A stretch of DNA of 24,984 nt from CAZYXZ01 sp964651395 (GTDB lineage Bacteria; Actinomycetota; Actinomycetes; BP-191): positions 1-24,984 of the forward strand of contig CAZYXZ010000045.1 of NCBI GenBank assembly GCA_964651395.1, written 5' to 3'. Below, one piece after another: positions 14,876 to 22,186 of the stretch (the first letter of the stretch is position 1; each line of letters begins with the position of its first letter). The translations under genes and the position numbers were made by a program. Under the pieces are notes generated by a model. It was not told where the DNA came from and searched no databases. It was given only the letters and a program-made list of their open reading frames with translations.

Positions 14876-15564
14876 GCCTCCGCCATGCGGTCGTGGGCGC
14901 CGTCTACCGCACGTTGCAGGAGCACTTCCCGCGGACCTACCTGAAGGTCATCACCCGGCGGGGCGCGGACTTCCATCCCATGACTGCCGAGTCCGACCTC
15001 GTCATCGCCGGCGCGCCCGGCTCCGCCAACTCGTTCGTACGCTCCGCCCTGCTCGCGAAGAACCCGGGGCTGCGGATCGCGAGCCACGCCCATGTCTGGT
15101 CCGAGCTGCCCGACGCCGTCGAGCTGGGGCGGCCGGTGCTTCTGCTGGTCCGCGAGCCCGAGGGCGCCGCCGCGTCGCGGATGACGCGGTTCAACAGCGA
15201 CACACCGAGCCAGGCGCTGACGTCGTACGCGCGCTACTACCGTCATGCGCTCGAGTGGAAGGACCGCGTCGTGGTCGCCGACTTCAGCGAGGCCACCGCG
15301 CGAGTCGGCGACGTGATCCGTCGGGTCAACGCGCGCTACGGGACCGAGTTCGTGCCGTTCCCGCACGAGGACCCGACCGCCGTGGCGGAGCTGCACGCGC
15401 TGCTCTCGTCCGCGAACGGCGCCGTGCCCACGGGCACGCGGTCCGCGGAGAAGGACGCCGCTCGACGGGCGCTGAGCTCGCCGGACCTGGCCGGGCAGCT
15501 GGCCGAGTGCCGGCGCCTCTACGAGACGCTCACGCGCACCGGCGAGCCGACGAACGCGCCGTAG
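14872..15564 (+). CDS. Sulfotransferase-like P-loop protein
   Basis: A 230-residue protein resembling small bacterial PAPS-dependent sulfotransferases. VIAGAPGSANSFVRSAL (44-60) is placed like the 5'-phosphosulfate-binding loop (usual form PKSGTTWLRSLL), and VLLLVREPEGAAAS (89-102) is like the 3'-phosphate-binding segment (LVRDPRDVAVS). The residues deviate from consensus, so substrate and activity are open. GTG 14872 overlaps the arsR stop (GTGA). This start was taken because homology-like sequence begins there, and the upstream open frame is only the arsR shadow. Its 3' end overlaps the convergent AlkZ-like gene by 46 bases. Confidence 0.65.
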   Translation: MSLRHAVVGAVYRTLQEHFPRTYLKVITRRGADFHPMTAESDLVIAGAPGSANSFVRSALLAKNPGLRIASHAHVWSELPDAVELGRPVLLLVREPEGAAASRMTRFNSDTPSQALTSYARYYRHALEWKDRVVVADFSEATARVGDVIRRVNARYGTEFVPFPHEDPTAVAELHALLSSANGAVPTGTRSAEKDAARRALSSPDLAGQLAECRRLYETLTRTGEPTNAP

Positions 15565-16592
15565 CGCTGCGCGGCGGCCTCGAGCGCGTCCCGCTGCGCC
15601 GCGTCGAACGGCACCCGCAGGACGATGTCGAGCCGGACGGCGTCCTTCATCGCCGTGCGCTTCCACTGACCGGCCACGCGGCCGTCGAGGAGGACCAGGC
15701 TGTTGAAGGTCACCTGTCCCCGCGGCAGCACGAACCGCGCGTCGCTGCTGTGCAGGAGCGGCTTGCTCTCCGTGTAGCCGACGACGTACTCGTCGTAGCC
15801 GTGCAGCAGGTGCACGGTGTTCGGCGCGAGGCGGGCGGTCGGTGCCGCCGCGTCCGACCAGAACGTGACGCCGCGCACGACGTCCTGCCGCAGCCGGTCG
15901 CCGACAGCCTCGAGTCCGCGACGGATGTCGGCCTGCGTGAGGCTCGACCACCAGTGGAAGTCCTTGACCGTGGCCGGCCCGTGGCTGGTGAAGTAGCGCA
16001 GCGTCAGCTCGGCGAGGGCCTCGTCGCGGCTGAGCTCGCGCGCGTCCGGCGCGCGCTCCTCGACGAGTGCGTAGGTGTGCTGCTTGCCGCGCAGCGCTCC
16101 GCTGCAGACGATCCCGTCGAGCTCCGCATGCATGACGATGTGCGCGAGCCGTTGGGTGTCGGCCGGCACGTCGAGGACCGCCTTGAGCTCCAGTCGGGTC
16201 AGGTGGTTCCCGCCGGCGAGCGCGCGGGCGATCCTCCGGCGGTTGCGCCTGAGCAGCGGGGCGTCGAGCTCGAGCTGCCGGTCGTAGTAGCCGAGCACCT
16301 GACGGACGCGTGGCCCGGTGAGCTCGAGCATCCACCGGATGTCCTCCGGCAGCACGAAGTGCCAGGTCGGACGCAGCACATGCGTCCGGAGGATCGCGCC
16401 GTCGTCGAACGCGCGGGTGAGGGCTGCGTCAGACCCCCGGCGCAGCCGATCGCCCAGGGACCACTTCGCCGGACCGAAGTCCTGCGACTGCACGGCGCCC
16501 AGATGCCGCAGGGCGTCCACCGCTGCGGCGAACCGCGGCCCGATCAGTCCGACGCTCCGCAGTCGCCGGCGTACGACGTCCTCGTCGTTCAT
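15519..16592 (-). CDS. AlkZ-type winged-helix DNA glycosylase (HTH_42 family)
   Basis: A 357-residue cytoplasmic protein of the DUF1006/HTH_42 family, whose studied members (AlkZ, YcaQ) unhook interstrand cross-links or excise alkylated bases. The N-terminal block LGAVQSQDFGPAKWSL contains QSQ (Q35, Q37) at the position of the catalytic QxQ motif. Further family blocks include RPTWHFVLPEDIRWML and VHLLHGYDEYVVGYTESKPLL (last third). ATG 16592 follows a GAGG ribosome-binding site. Its first 164 bases overlap, in another frame on the same strand, the 3' end of the large A-T-acyltransferase gene, which is unusual. Its 3' end overlaps the sulfotransferase-like gene tail-to-tail. Confidence 0.85.
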   Translation of the reverse strand: MNDEDVVRRRLRSVGLIGPRFAAAVDALRHLGAVQSQDFGPAKWSLGDRLRRGSDAALTRAFDDGAILRTHVLRPTWHFVLPEDIRWMLELTGPRVRQVLGYYDRQLELDAPLLRRNRRRIARALAGGNHLTRLELKAVLDVPADTQRLAHIVMHAELDGIVCSGALRGKQHTYALVEERAPDARELSRDEALAELTLRYFTSHGPATVKDFHWWSSLTQADIRRGLEAVGDRLRQDVVRGVTFWSDAAAPTARLAPNTVHLLHGYDEYVVGYTESKPLLHSSDARFVLPRGQVTFNSLVLLDGRVAGQWKRTAMKDAVRLDIVLRVPFDAAQRDALEAAAQRYGAFVGSPVRVSVS

Positions 16593-19080
16593 GTCCCCAT
16601 CCTCGCGTCCGCAGGCGCGGCAGGTGCGTCGCCGCCAGCCAGAAGCCGATGCCGGCCGCCAGCGACAACAGCAGCCCGGCTGGCGCACCCAGGCCTGCGG
16701 TGCGCGGGTAGACCTGCCAGTGCGCGAGGTAGATGTAGAGCGACGCCGAGGCGAGGACACCGGCCGCCCGCGCGAGGACGGACGGGACACGCACGGTCGG
16801 GAGCCAGAGCAGCGCCAGCACACCGGCCGCGATGACCGCCTCGCGGGCCGGGTCGTGGAAGAAACCGGGCACTGACGCGGCGACGACCCCCGTGAGCAGG
16901 AGCCGATGCGCCACGGTCGTGGACCGGGCCGCGCACCAGCCGAGGGCGAACAACCAGAGCACCGGCATGGTCCGCAGCAGCCCGGGGTCGACGACGGCGA
17001 AACGGGTCAGCAGACCGGCCGCCAGGAGCACACCGGGCACGACCATCGACCGCCGGCGTTCCAGCCGGTCCACCCAGGGCACCGCGAGCAGGACGGCCAC
17101 GCCGATCTGGAGGTAGAGCAGCACCTCGACGAACCAGAAGTGCCAGCTGTCGTCCCAGGTGTCGGCGCCGACCACCGAGCTGACCAGCGCGAGGTTCGCT
17201 ACGCCGTACTGGCCGGTCAGGAGCGCGACGGCGGCGATCCAGACGACGGTCGGGACGGCGATGCGGGCAACGCTGGTGAGCTGATGGCGCAGCCGCGCGC
17301 GACGCGCCGTCGCGGTCACGTGGAAGCGCGCGACGTTGAACCCGGCCACGGCGAGGAGCGCATGCGCGGCGCCGGACACGTCGAAGGCCAGCGCGTGCGT
17401 GCCCACGATGAGAGTGATCCCGACCGCACGGAGGGCGACACCGGTCTCGACCCGGCGCCAGCGACGCGTCCTGGGTTCGGCCAGCGAGGCGAGCGTCCGG
17501 ATGGGCGTCGTGTGCCACTGCGCCGGCAGCAGTCCGAGCGCGTCCTCCAGCGCGATGGACAGCTCGACGTAGGAGAGCGAGTCGCCGCCCAGACCCACGA
17601 ACGTGCTGTCGTCCGTGACGTCGTCGCGGTCGAGCACCGCGGCGTACAACGCGCGCAGGCTGGTGCGGTCGCCGCCGGTGGCGCGCGCGGGCTCTGCGGG
17701 CGCGAGCGCGCGCACCGCTGCGTAGTCGCTCTTGCCGTTGGCGAGCCGCGGCAACGCGGCCACCCTGACCGCCGCCACCGCGACCGGAGGCAGGGCCAGG
17801 ACGTCCGCGGCGAGCGAGCGCACCGTCGCCGGGTCCCGGTCGCCCTCGAAGGCGACGACCACCTGGGCGTCGTCGCCGGCGCAGCACGCGGTCACCTCCA
17901 GGCGGGCCAGCTCGTCCTCGGCCCGCTGGAGGTCGACGCGCAGGCCGTAGAGCTTCACGAACCGGCTGCGGCGGCCGACCACCTCGATCAGCCCGTCCGG
18001 CGTACGGCGGGCCAGGTCGCCGGTGTGCAGCCGCTGAACGGTGCGACCGGCGGCGAGGTCGGCCGGCGACTCGGCGTAGCCGAGCATCACGTTCGGCCCG
18101 GTGTAGACCAGCTCGCCGACGCCCGCCGCCAGGTCGGCAGCCGGCTCGAGCTCGAACGAGCCGCCGGGGATGGCGACGCCGATCGCCTCCGGGCGGGACA
18201 GCGCCAGCGCGGGGGGCAGGTAGGCCATGCGGGAGGTCGCCTCGGTCTGCCCGTACATGACGACGAGGTCCCAGCCGCGGCGCTGACCGAGCTCGGCGTA
18301 GGCGCGCACGCGTTCCGGGTCGAGCCGGCCGCCCGCCTGGGTCACGTACCGCAGGTGCGGCAGGTCCATGTCCGCGAAGCCGACCCGGTCGAGCAGGTCG
18401 AACGTGTACGGGACGCCGGCGAACGTCGTCGCGCGGGTCTCACGGAACAGCTGCCAGAAGCAGCCGTCGACCACCGAGAGGTCGGTGACGACGAGCCCGG
18501 CGCCGCGCAGCAGATGGCTGTGCACGACGGACAGCCCGTAGCAGTAGTGCAGGGGCAGGGTGGTCGCCGCGCAGTCCGTGGGCCGGATGCCCAGGTAGTC
18601 GGCGATCGACTCCGCGTTGGACTGCACGTTGTCGTGCGAGAGGCGGGCCAGCTTCGCGGACCCGGTCGAGCCGGACGTGCTCAGCAGCAGCGCGAGGTCG
18701 GCGTGCAGGTCGTGCCGGCTGGTCTCGCGACGTTCCTCGGTGACCCAGCCGTGCGGCCCCTTGCGGACGAGCACGTCCGGGTCGTAGGCGGCGTCGAGCT
18801 GCTCGAGGGCGCGCGGCGCGTCCCCGGGCACCATCAGCACCGGGTTCCCGGTGGCGAGGGCAGCGAGATAGGCCACGAGTGGCTCCACCTCGTTGGCGCC
18901 GGCCACGAGCACGAGCCGGCGGGAGCCGCTCAGCCGCTCCCCGGCTTCGGCCACCCGGGCGGCCAGCTCGGCGTACGTGAGCCGCAGGTCCCCGGCGACC
19001 ACGGCCAGCGCGTCGCCGAAGCGGGCCAGGTCCCGCGCGAGCGGCACCGTCGGCCGCGCGAGGTCCTGGATGGGGAGCAC
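16429..19080 (-). CDS. Adenylation domain - carrier protein - membrane acyltransferase-3 fusion
   Basis: An 883-residue three-part enzyme. (1) A cytoplasmic AMP-forming adenylation domain (about 1-460): LLLSTSGSTGSAK (131-143), MYGQTEATSRM, LHTGDLARRTPDG and the terminal NGK with K450. (2) A carrier domain (about 470-540) with GLGGDSLSY, S501 being the phosphopantetheine site. (3) An acyltransferase-3-like membrane domain (about 545-825) with roughly ten hydrophobic helices and HFWFVEVLLYLQ. It should activate a carboxylic or amino acid, hold it as a thioester and pass it to an acceptor at the membrane. The GTG start has a TAGGTT -10-like hexamer six bases upstream (leaderless). The last ~54 residues overlap the AlkZ-like gene and look non-native. 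Confidence 0.85.
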   Translation of the reverse strand: MLPIQDLARPTVPLARDLARFGDALAVVAGDLRLTYAELAARVAEAGERLSGSRRLVLVAGANEVEPLVAYLAALATGNPVLMVPGDAPRALEQLDAAYDPDVLVRKGPHGWVTEERRETSRHDLHADLALLLSTSGSTGSAKLARLSHDNVQSNAESIADYLGIRPTDCAATTLPLHYCYGLSVVHSHLLRGAGLVVTDLSVVDGCFWQLFRETRATTFAGVPYTFDLLDRVGFADMDLPHLRYVTQAGGRLDPERVRAYAELGQRRGWDLVVMYGQTEATSRMAYLPPALALSRPEAIGVAIPGGSFELEPAADLAAGVGELVYTGPNVMLGYAESPADLAAGRTVQRLHTGDLARRTPDGLIEVVGRRSRFVKLYGLRVDLQRAEDELARLEVTACCAGDDAQVVVAFEGDRDPATVRSLAADVLALPPVAVAAVRVAALPRLANGKSDYAAVRALAPAEPARATGGDRTSLRALYAAVLDRDDVTDDSTFVGLGGDSLSYVELSIALEDALGLLPAQWHTTPIRTLASLAEPRTRRWRRVETGVALRAVGITLIVGTHALAFDVSGAAHALLAVAGFNVARFHVTATARRARLRHQLTSVARIAVPTVVWIAAVALLTGQYGVANLALVSSVVGADTWDDSWHFWFVEVLLYLQIGVAVLLAVPWVDRLERRRSMVVPGVLLAAGLLTRFAVVDPGLLRTMPVLWLFALGWCAARSTTVAHRLLLTGVVAASVPGFFHDPAREAVIAAGVLALLWLPTVRVPSVLARAAGVLASASLYIYLAHWQVYPRTAGLGAPAGLLLSLAAGIGFWLAATHLPRLRTRGWGHERRGRRTPATAERRTDRAAVRRSGGRPAASGRRAVAGLRSGEVVPGRSAAPGV

Positions 19081-19139
19081 GGGGAAAACCTACAAGTAAG
19101 GGTGCCCTAAGTAAACGCGCGTGGCCCTAGGCTGGCGCC
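19081..19139. promoter_or_regulatory. Divergent leaderless promoters with an inverted repeat (A-T-acyltransferase / amidohydrolase)
   Basis: Minus strand: TAGGTT (19092-19087) ends six bases before the GTG at 19080, with TTTACT (-35-like) 17 bases upstream of it. Plus strand: TAGGCT (19128-19133) ends six bases before the GTG at 19140. Both fit leaderless transcription. Between them lies TAAGGG-TG-CCCTAA (19097-19110, 11 of 12 arm bases consistent with a dyad), flanked by direct AAGTAA repeats (19094-19099, 19109-19114). It falls in the spacer of the minus promoter, so a repressor could block it. Confidence 0.6.
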
Positions 19140-20216
19140 GTGGCTGAGGCGTTCCACTTCCGCGGCACCGTCCTGCCCTCCCGCGAGCGGCGCACCGTCG
19201 GCGTCGCGGAGGGACGGGTGGTCGCCGAGCCCGCCAGCGGCTCCGCGCTCCTCGCCGACGAGGTCTGGCTGGTTCCCGGACTGGTCGACGCGCACTGCCA
19301 CGTCGGACTCGGCGTGGACGGCGGTCAGGATCGGCAGACGCAGGAGCGGCAGGCGACGGCCGACCGCGACGCCGGCGCGCTGACGCTGCGCGACTGCGGC
19401 TCCCCCGTGGACACGCGCTGGATCGACACCCGACCCGACCTCCCGCAGATCCTGCGCGCCGGACGGCACATCGCGCGGCCGAAGCGGCACACGCGCGACA
19501 TCGGCGTCGAGGTGGAGCCGGCCGAGCTGGTCCATGCCGTCGAGCTCGAGGCGGCCCGCGGTGACGGCTGGATCAAGCTGGTCGGCGACTGGATCGACCG
19601 CGACCTCGGGGATCTCGCGCCGCTCTGGCCGCGGGCCGAGCTCCAGGCCGCGATCAGCCGCGCCCACGAGCTCGGCGCCCGGGTCACGGCGCACTGCTTC
19701 GGTGAGGACGCGCTGCCCGACCTGCTCGGCGCCGGCATCGACTGCATCGAGCACGGCACCGGGCTGTCGCCGGACGGGATCGCGCTCATGGCGCAACGGC
19801 AGGTGGCGCTCGTCCCCACCCTCATCAACATCGCCCGGTTCCCCGAGATCGCCGAGCTCGGCCACCGCTTCCCGGTCTACGCCGAGCACATGCGGGCACT
19901 CCACCGCACCGTGCACGAGCGCGTCCGCGCGGCGTACGAGGCGGGCGTGCCGATCTACGCGGGTACGGACGCGGGCAGCGAGATCGTCCATGGGCGCATC
20001 GCCGACGAGGTCTTCGCGCTGCACGCCGCCGGGATGACCGCGGACGACGCGCTCGCGTCGGCGTCCTGGCGCGCCCGGGAGTGGCTCGGCGTGCCCGACG
20101 GGCTGGTGTCAGGCAGCGATGCGCACTTCGTCGTGTACCCGGCTGATCCGGCCGACCTCGCGGTGCTCCAGCACCCCTCGCACGTCGTGCTGCGCGGCAA
20201 GGTCGTCGTGCGCTAG
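19140..20216 (+). CDS. Metal-dependent amidohydrolase (imidazolonepropionase/prolidase-like)
   Basis: A 358-residue cytoplasmic TIM-barrel hydrolase. The metal-site residues of the amidohydrolase superfamily are in order: H52 and H54 (DAHCH), K146 (WIKLVGD, candidate carbamylated lysine), H185 (TAHCF), H205 (EHGTG) and D277 (AGTDAG). An N-terminal and C-terminal beta-sandwich flanks the barrel. The substrate cannot be read off; cyclic amides, dipeptides or nucleobase-like compounds are typical. The GTG start fits a leaderless promoter six bases away. The stop codon ends at the base before the tRNA-remnant repeat, so this gene marks the left chromosomal edge of the island. Confidence 0.87.
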   Translation: MAEAFHFRGTVLPSRERRTVGVAEGRVVAEPASGSALLADEVWLVPGLVDAHCHVGLGVDGGQDRQTQERQATADRDAGALTLRDCGSPVDTRWIDTRPDLPQILRAGRHIARPKRHTRDIGVEVEPAELVHAVELEAARGDGWIKLVGDWIDRDLGDLAPLWPRAELQAAISRAHELGARVTAHCFGEDALPDLLGAGIDCIEHGTGLSPDGIALMAQRQVALVPTLINIARFPEIAELGHRFPVYAEHMRALHRTVHERVRAAYEAGVPIYAGTDAGSEIVHGRIADEVFALHAAGMTADDALASASWRAREWLGVPDGLVSGSDAHFVVYPADPADLAVLQHPSHVVLRGKVVVR

Positions 20217-20252
20217 TAGCGGGGGCAGGATTCGAACCTGCGACCTCTGGGT
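20216..20252 (+). repeat. Left direct repeat: displaced copy of the tRNA-fMet 3' end (att-like site)
   Basis: These 37 bases match 24932-24968 at 36 positions; the only difference is C at 20233 versus T at 24949. Read on the minus strand this is the T-arm and acceptor 3' strand of a tRNA (GGTTCGAATCC loop). No anticodon or D-arm follows, so it is a fragment. Together with the right copy it fits the duplicated att core left by integration into a tRNA gene. The repeat begins on the last base of the amidohydrolase stop codon. Confidence 0.85.
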
Positions 20253-20283
20253 CAACGCCTATACGAGGACGACGCCGTCCGCG

Positions 20284-20646
20284 TTACGGCTGACCCGCGT
20301 TGCAGACGCAGAACTCGTTCCCCTCGGGGTCAGCCATGACAACCCAGCGGTTCCCTTGTTCTTCGACTGCGTCGAGTCCCTGCCGGCGAGCACCGAGGGC
20401 TTCCAGCCGCGTGACCTCGCCGTCCACGTCGCGGGTCTCGATGTCGAAGTGCATCCGGTTCTTGGCGGACTTCGGTTCATCGACCCGCTGAAGCAGCAGT
20501 TTGGGCTGTCCGCCGGCCGGATCAACGAGAAGCACGTAGTTCCCTGCGCCGCCGAGCGTCGTGTACCCGATCGCGGCAGACCAGAATTGTGCAAGGCGCT
20601 CTGGATCGGCGCAGTCGAGGACGAGGCCGAGCTTCGACGCCATCAT
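20284..20646 (-). CDS. VOC-superfamily (glyoxalase-like) protein
   Basis: A 120-residue cytoplasmic protein of the Glyoxalase_6-like group: LGLVLDCADPERLAQFW (start of the first beta-alpha-beta module), KNRMHFDIETRDVDGEV with a metal-ligand His, and the closing MADPEGNEFCV typical of the fold. The substrate is unknown; thiol adducts or antibiotics are typical for the superfamily. The start is ambiguous between adjacent ATGs at 20646 and 20643. The former overlaps the ArsR-rhodanese stop (ATGA) and is preferred; the pair is translationally coupled. It is the last gene before the left att-like repeat, 31 bases away. Confidence 0.8.
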   Translation of the reverse strand: MMASKLGLVLDCADPERLAQFWSAAIGYTTLGGAGNYVLLVDPAGGQPKLLLQRVDEPKSAKNRMHFDIETRDVDGEVTRLEALGARRQGLDAVEEQGNRWVVMADPEGNEFCVCNAGQP

Positions 20647-21284
20647 TCTCGCGCCCATTCCGGGTAGCCGTCCTCGAGCCGTTTCGCGCGGTAGCCGTTG
20701 CGAGTGAGCGTCCGCACGGCATCGTCCGCGTAGACGCAGTACGGCCCGCGGCAGTACGCGACGACCTCACGATCGGTGGGCAACTCGCGCATGCGCCGGC
20801 GTAGCTCAGCGATCGGGAGTGACTTCGCACCGTTGATGTGCCCGGCGCGGTACTCGACCTCCGGCCGGACGTCGAGGACGACGACGTCTCCATCCTTGAG
20901 CCGACGGCGCAGCTCCGCGCGGCTGATCGTGTCGAGCGTGCTGCGGTCGCCGAGGTATGACTTGGCGATCTGGTCGATGTGGACGACGTGCGCAGTGGCA
21001 ACGGCACGTTGGCTCGCCCAGAGCTCGGCCACCTGAGGGCTGGCGAGCGAGTAGTGGATCCGGGTGCCGTCACGACGAGTCCGCACCAGGCCGGCATGAA
21101 GGAGCTTCTGCAGGTGATGGGACGTGTTCGCGATGCTCTGGCCGATCTCCGCGCCGAGGTCCTCGACGGATCGCTCCCCCTGCGCCAGGACGTCGACGAT
21201 CTCCGCGCGCCGGCCGCTCGACAGGGCCTTCGCCACAGAGGCCAACGCGTCGTACAACGCGTCCTTCGCACGGCGATCCGCCAT
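20643..21284 (-). CDS. ArsR-family repressor fused to a rhodanese domain
   Basis: A 213-residue regulator. Residues 1-95 are an ArsR winged helix (IGQSIANTSHHLQKLLHAGLV holds the recognition helix) without any cysteine. Residues ~115-212 are a rhodanese domain (VVVLDVRPEVEYRAGHINGA; active loop CRGPYC with C178 and C183). Because the DNA-binding part lacks sensor thiols, sensing of persulfide or another sulfane-sulfur species by the rhodanese Cys is a plausible mechanism. A strong GAGGAGG precedes ATG 21284. It is divergent from the methyltransferase/MBL/MFS operon across paired operators, so it likely represses both directions. Confidence 0.88.
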   Translation of the reverse strand: MADRRAKDALYDALASVAKALSSGRRAEIVDVLAQGERSVEDLGAEIGQSIANTSHHLQKLLHAGLVRTRRDGTRIHYSLASPQVAELWASQRAVATAHVVHIDQIAKSYLGDRSTLDTISRAELRRRLKDGDVVVLDVRPEVEYRAGHINGAKSLPIAELRRRMRELPTDREVVAYCRGPYCVYADDAVRTLTRNGYRAKRLEDGYPEWARE

Positions 21285-21403
21285 CGCACACCTCCTCAGG
21301 TACAGCCCAGTGTCATATTCAAGTGAATGCTTGACAATACTGCGACCGCTCTCTAGTGTTCAAACATTCACTTGAATATTCGCCAAGCAACGGCGGGCAA
21401 GCC
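21285..21403. promoter_or_regulatory. Superimposed divergent promoters flanked by paired ArsR-type operators
   Basis: Plus promoter: TTGACA (21331-21336), 17 bases, TAGTGT (21354-21359). Minus promoter: TTGAAC (21363-21358), 18 bases, TATTGT (21339-21334). They occupy the same DNA in opposite directions. Outside them lie two inverted copies of ATATTCAAGTGAATG (21316-21330) and CATTCACTTGAATAT (21365-21379), which extend into the promoters as TCAAG-N6-CTTGA on the left. TTCA/TGAA dyads of this kind are typical ArsR sites. Repressor on both copies would shut both promoters. Confidence 0.8.
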
Positions 21404-22186
21404 ATGAGTGCGCTGACGAAGGCTCAGATAGAGAACCTGGATCCGTACGCGTTCCTCGCGGTGCTGGGCAAGCGCGTCATCCATCCGGGCGGGCGCGCGG
21501 CCACCGACCAGTTGCTCGCGTGGGCTGACCTGAAGCCTGACGAGCGCGTGCTCGACATCGGTTGCGGGGTCGGGACGACCGCGATCCGCATCGCCAGGGA
21601 GACCGGCGCCGAGGTCGTGGCTGCAGACATCGCGCCGCTGATGCGCGAGCGGGCTGAGGCCAACGTCCGTGCGGCCGGGATGACCGATCGGGTGCGGGTT
21701 GCCGACGCGGACATCCTCGCGCTGCCCTACGAGGCAGGCGCATTCGACTGTGTGATCGCCGAGGCCGTCACGATGTTCGTCGACCGCGAGCGCGCGGCGC
21801 AGGAGCTGGCACGAGTGTGCCGACCCGGTGGACGTGTGCTGGCGACGGAGTTCTTCTGGCGCCAGCCGCCCACATCCGAGGCCCGGCAGGTCTTCCTCGG
21901 CGAAGTCTGCCCAGGGTTGCGGTTCGACTCGGTCGAGGACTGGGTGGACATCTACGGCGGGGCCGGGTTGACCGACGTGCGAACAGACACCGGTCCGTTC
22001 GCCATGATGACTGCCCGCGGCTTCCTCGCCGACGAGGGGGCGCACGCCATCGCAGTGATGACACGCGGGATGTCGCGGCTGGCCTACCTTCGCAAGATGA
22101 CCTGGCTGATGCCGCGGATGGCACGCGCAGTACCGTTCCTCGGCTACATCGTCGTCCAGGCGCGCAAAGCCGAGCAGAGCACATGA
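21404..22186 (+). CDS. Class I SAM-dependent methyltransferase
   Basis: A 260-residue cytoplasmic methyltransferase. The SAM-binding motif I is VLDIGCGVGTTA (49-60), the acidic residue ending strand 2 is D75 (VVAADIAP), and ADILALPYEAGAFDCVIAEAV covers motifs II-III in the UbiE/Coq5-like manner. The C-terminal region (about 200-255) contains a Met-rich helical cap. The substrate is unknown. It heads a three-gene operon with an MBL-rhodanese protein and an exporter, so a small thiol or metalloid is a reasonable guess, but the ArsM three-cysteine pattern is not evident. ATG 21404 was chosen as it follows the mapped promoter; the longer frame to 21356 runs through the operator. Confidence 0.85.
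   Translation: MSALTKAQIENLDPYAFLAVLGKRVIHPGGRAATDQLLAWADLKPDERVLDIGCGVGTTAIRIARETGAEVVAADIAPLMRERAEANVRAAGMTDRVRVADADILALPYEAGAFDCVIAEAVTMFVDRERAAQELARVCRPGGRVLATEFFWRQPPTSEARQVFLGEVCPGLRFDSVEDWVDIYGGAGLTDVRTDTGPFAMMTARGFLADEGAHAIAVMTRGMSRLAYLRKMTWLMPRMARAVPFLGYIVVQARKAEQST

Noticed and set aside
16906..19110. Long plus-strand open frame (734 codons) opposite the adenylation-carrier-acyltransferase gene
   Set aside because: The composition is shadow-like (Arg, Gly, Val, His rich), with no recognisable motif or ribosome-binding site; the minus-strand gene explains the region.
19094..19114. DtxR/IdeR-type iron box upstream of the adenylation-carrier gene
   Set aside because: TTAGG and CCTTA half-sites are present but separated by 4 bases instead of the 9 of the consensus 19-bp box; kept only as an unassigned palindrome.
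20265..20278. Small hairpin GGACG-N4-CGTCC between the left att copy and the VOC gene
   Set aside because: Five-base arms in GC-rich DNA are common by chance; there is no U-tract, so it is not called a terminator.
20119..20667. Plus-strand open frame encoding a peptide across the tRNA fragment (GGRIRTCDL)
   Set aside because: Such peptides are well-known artefacts of translating the antisense of tRNA 3' ends. The VOC and ArsR-rhodanese genes lie on the other strand.
21404..22186. ArsM arsenite methyltransferase
   Set aside because: The SAM motif fits, but the conserved three-cysteine arsenite site is not evident, so only a generic methyltransferase is called.
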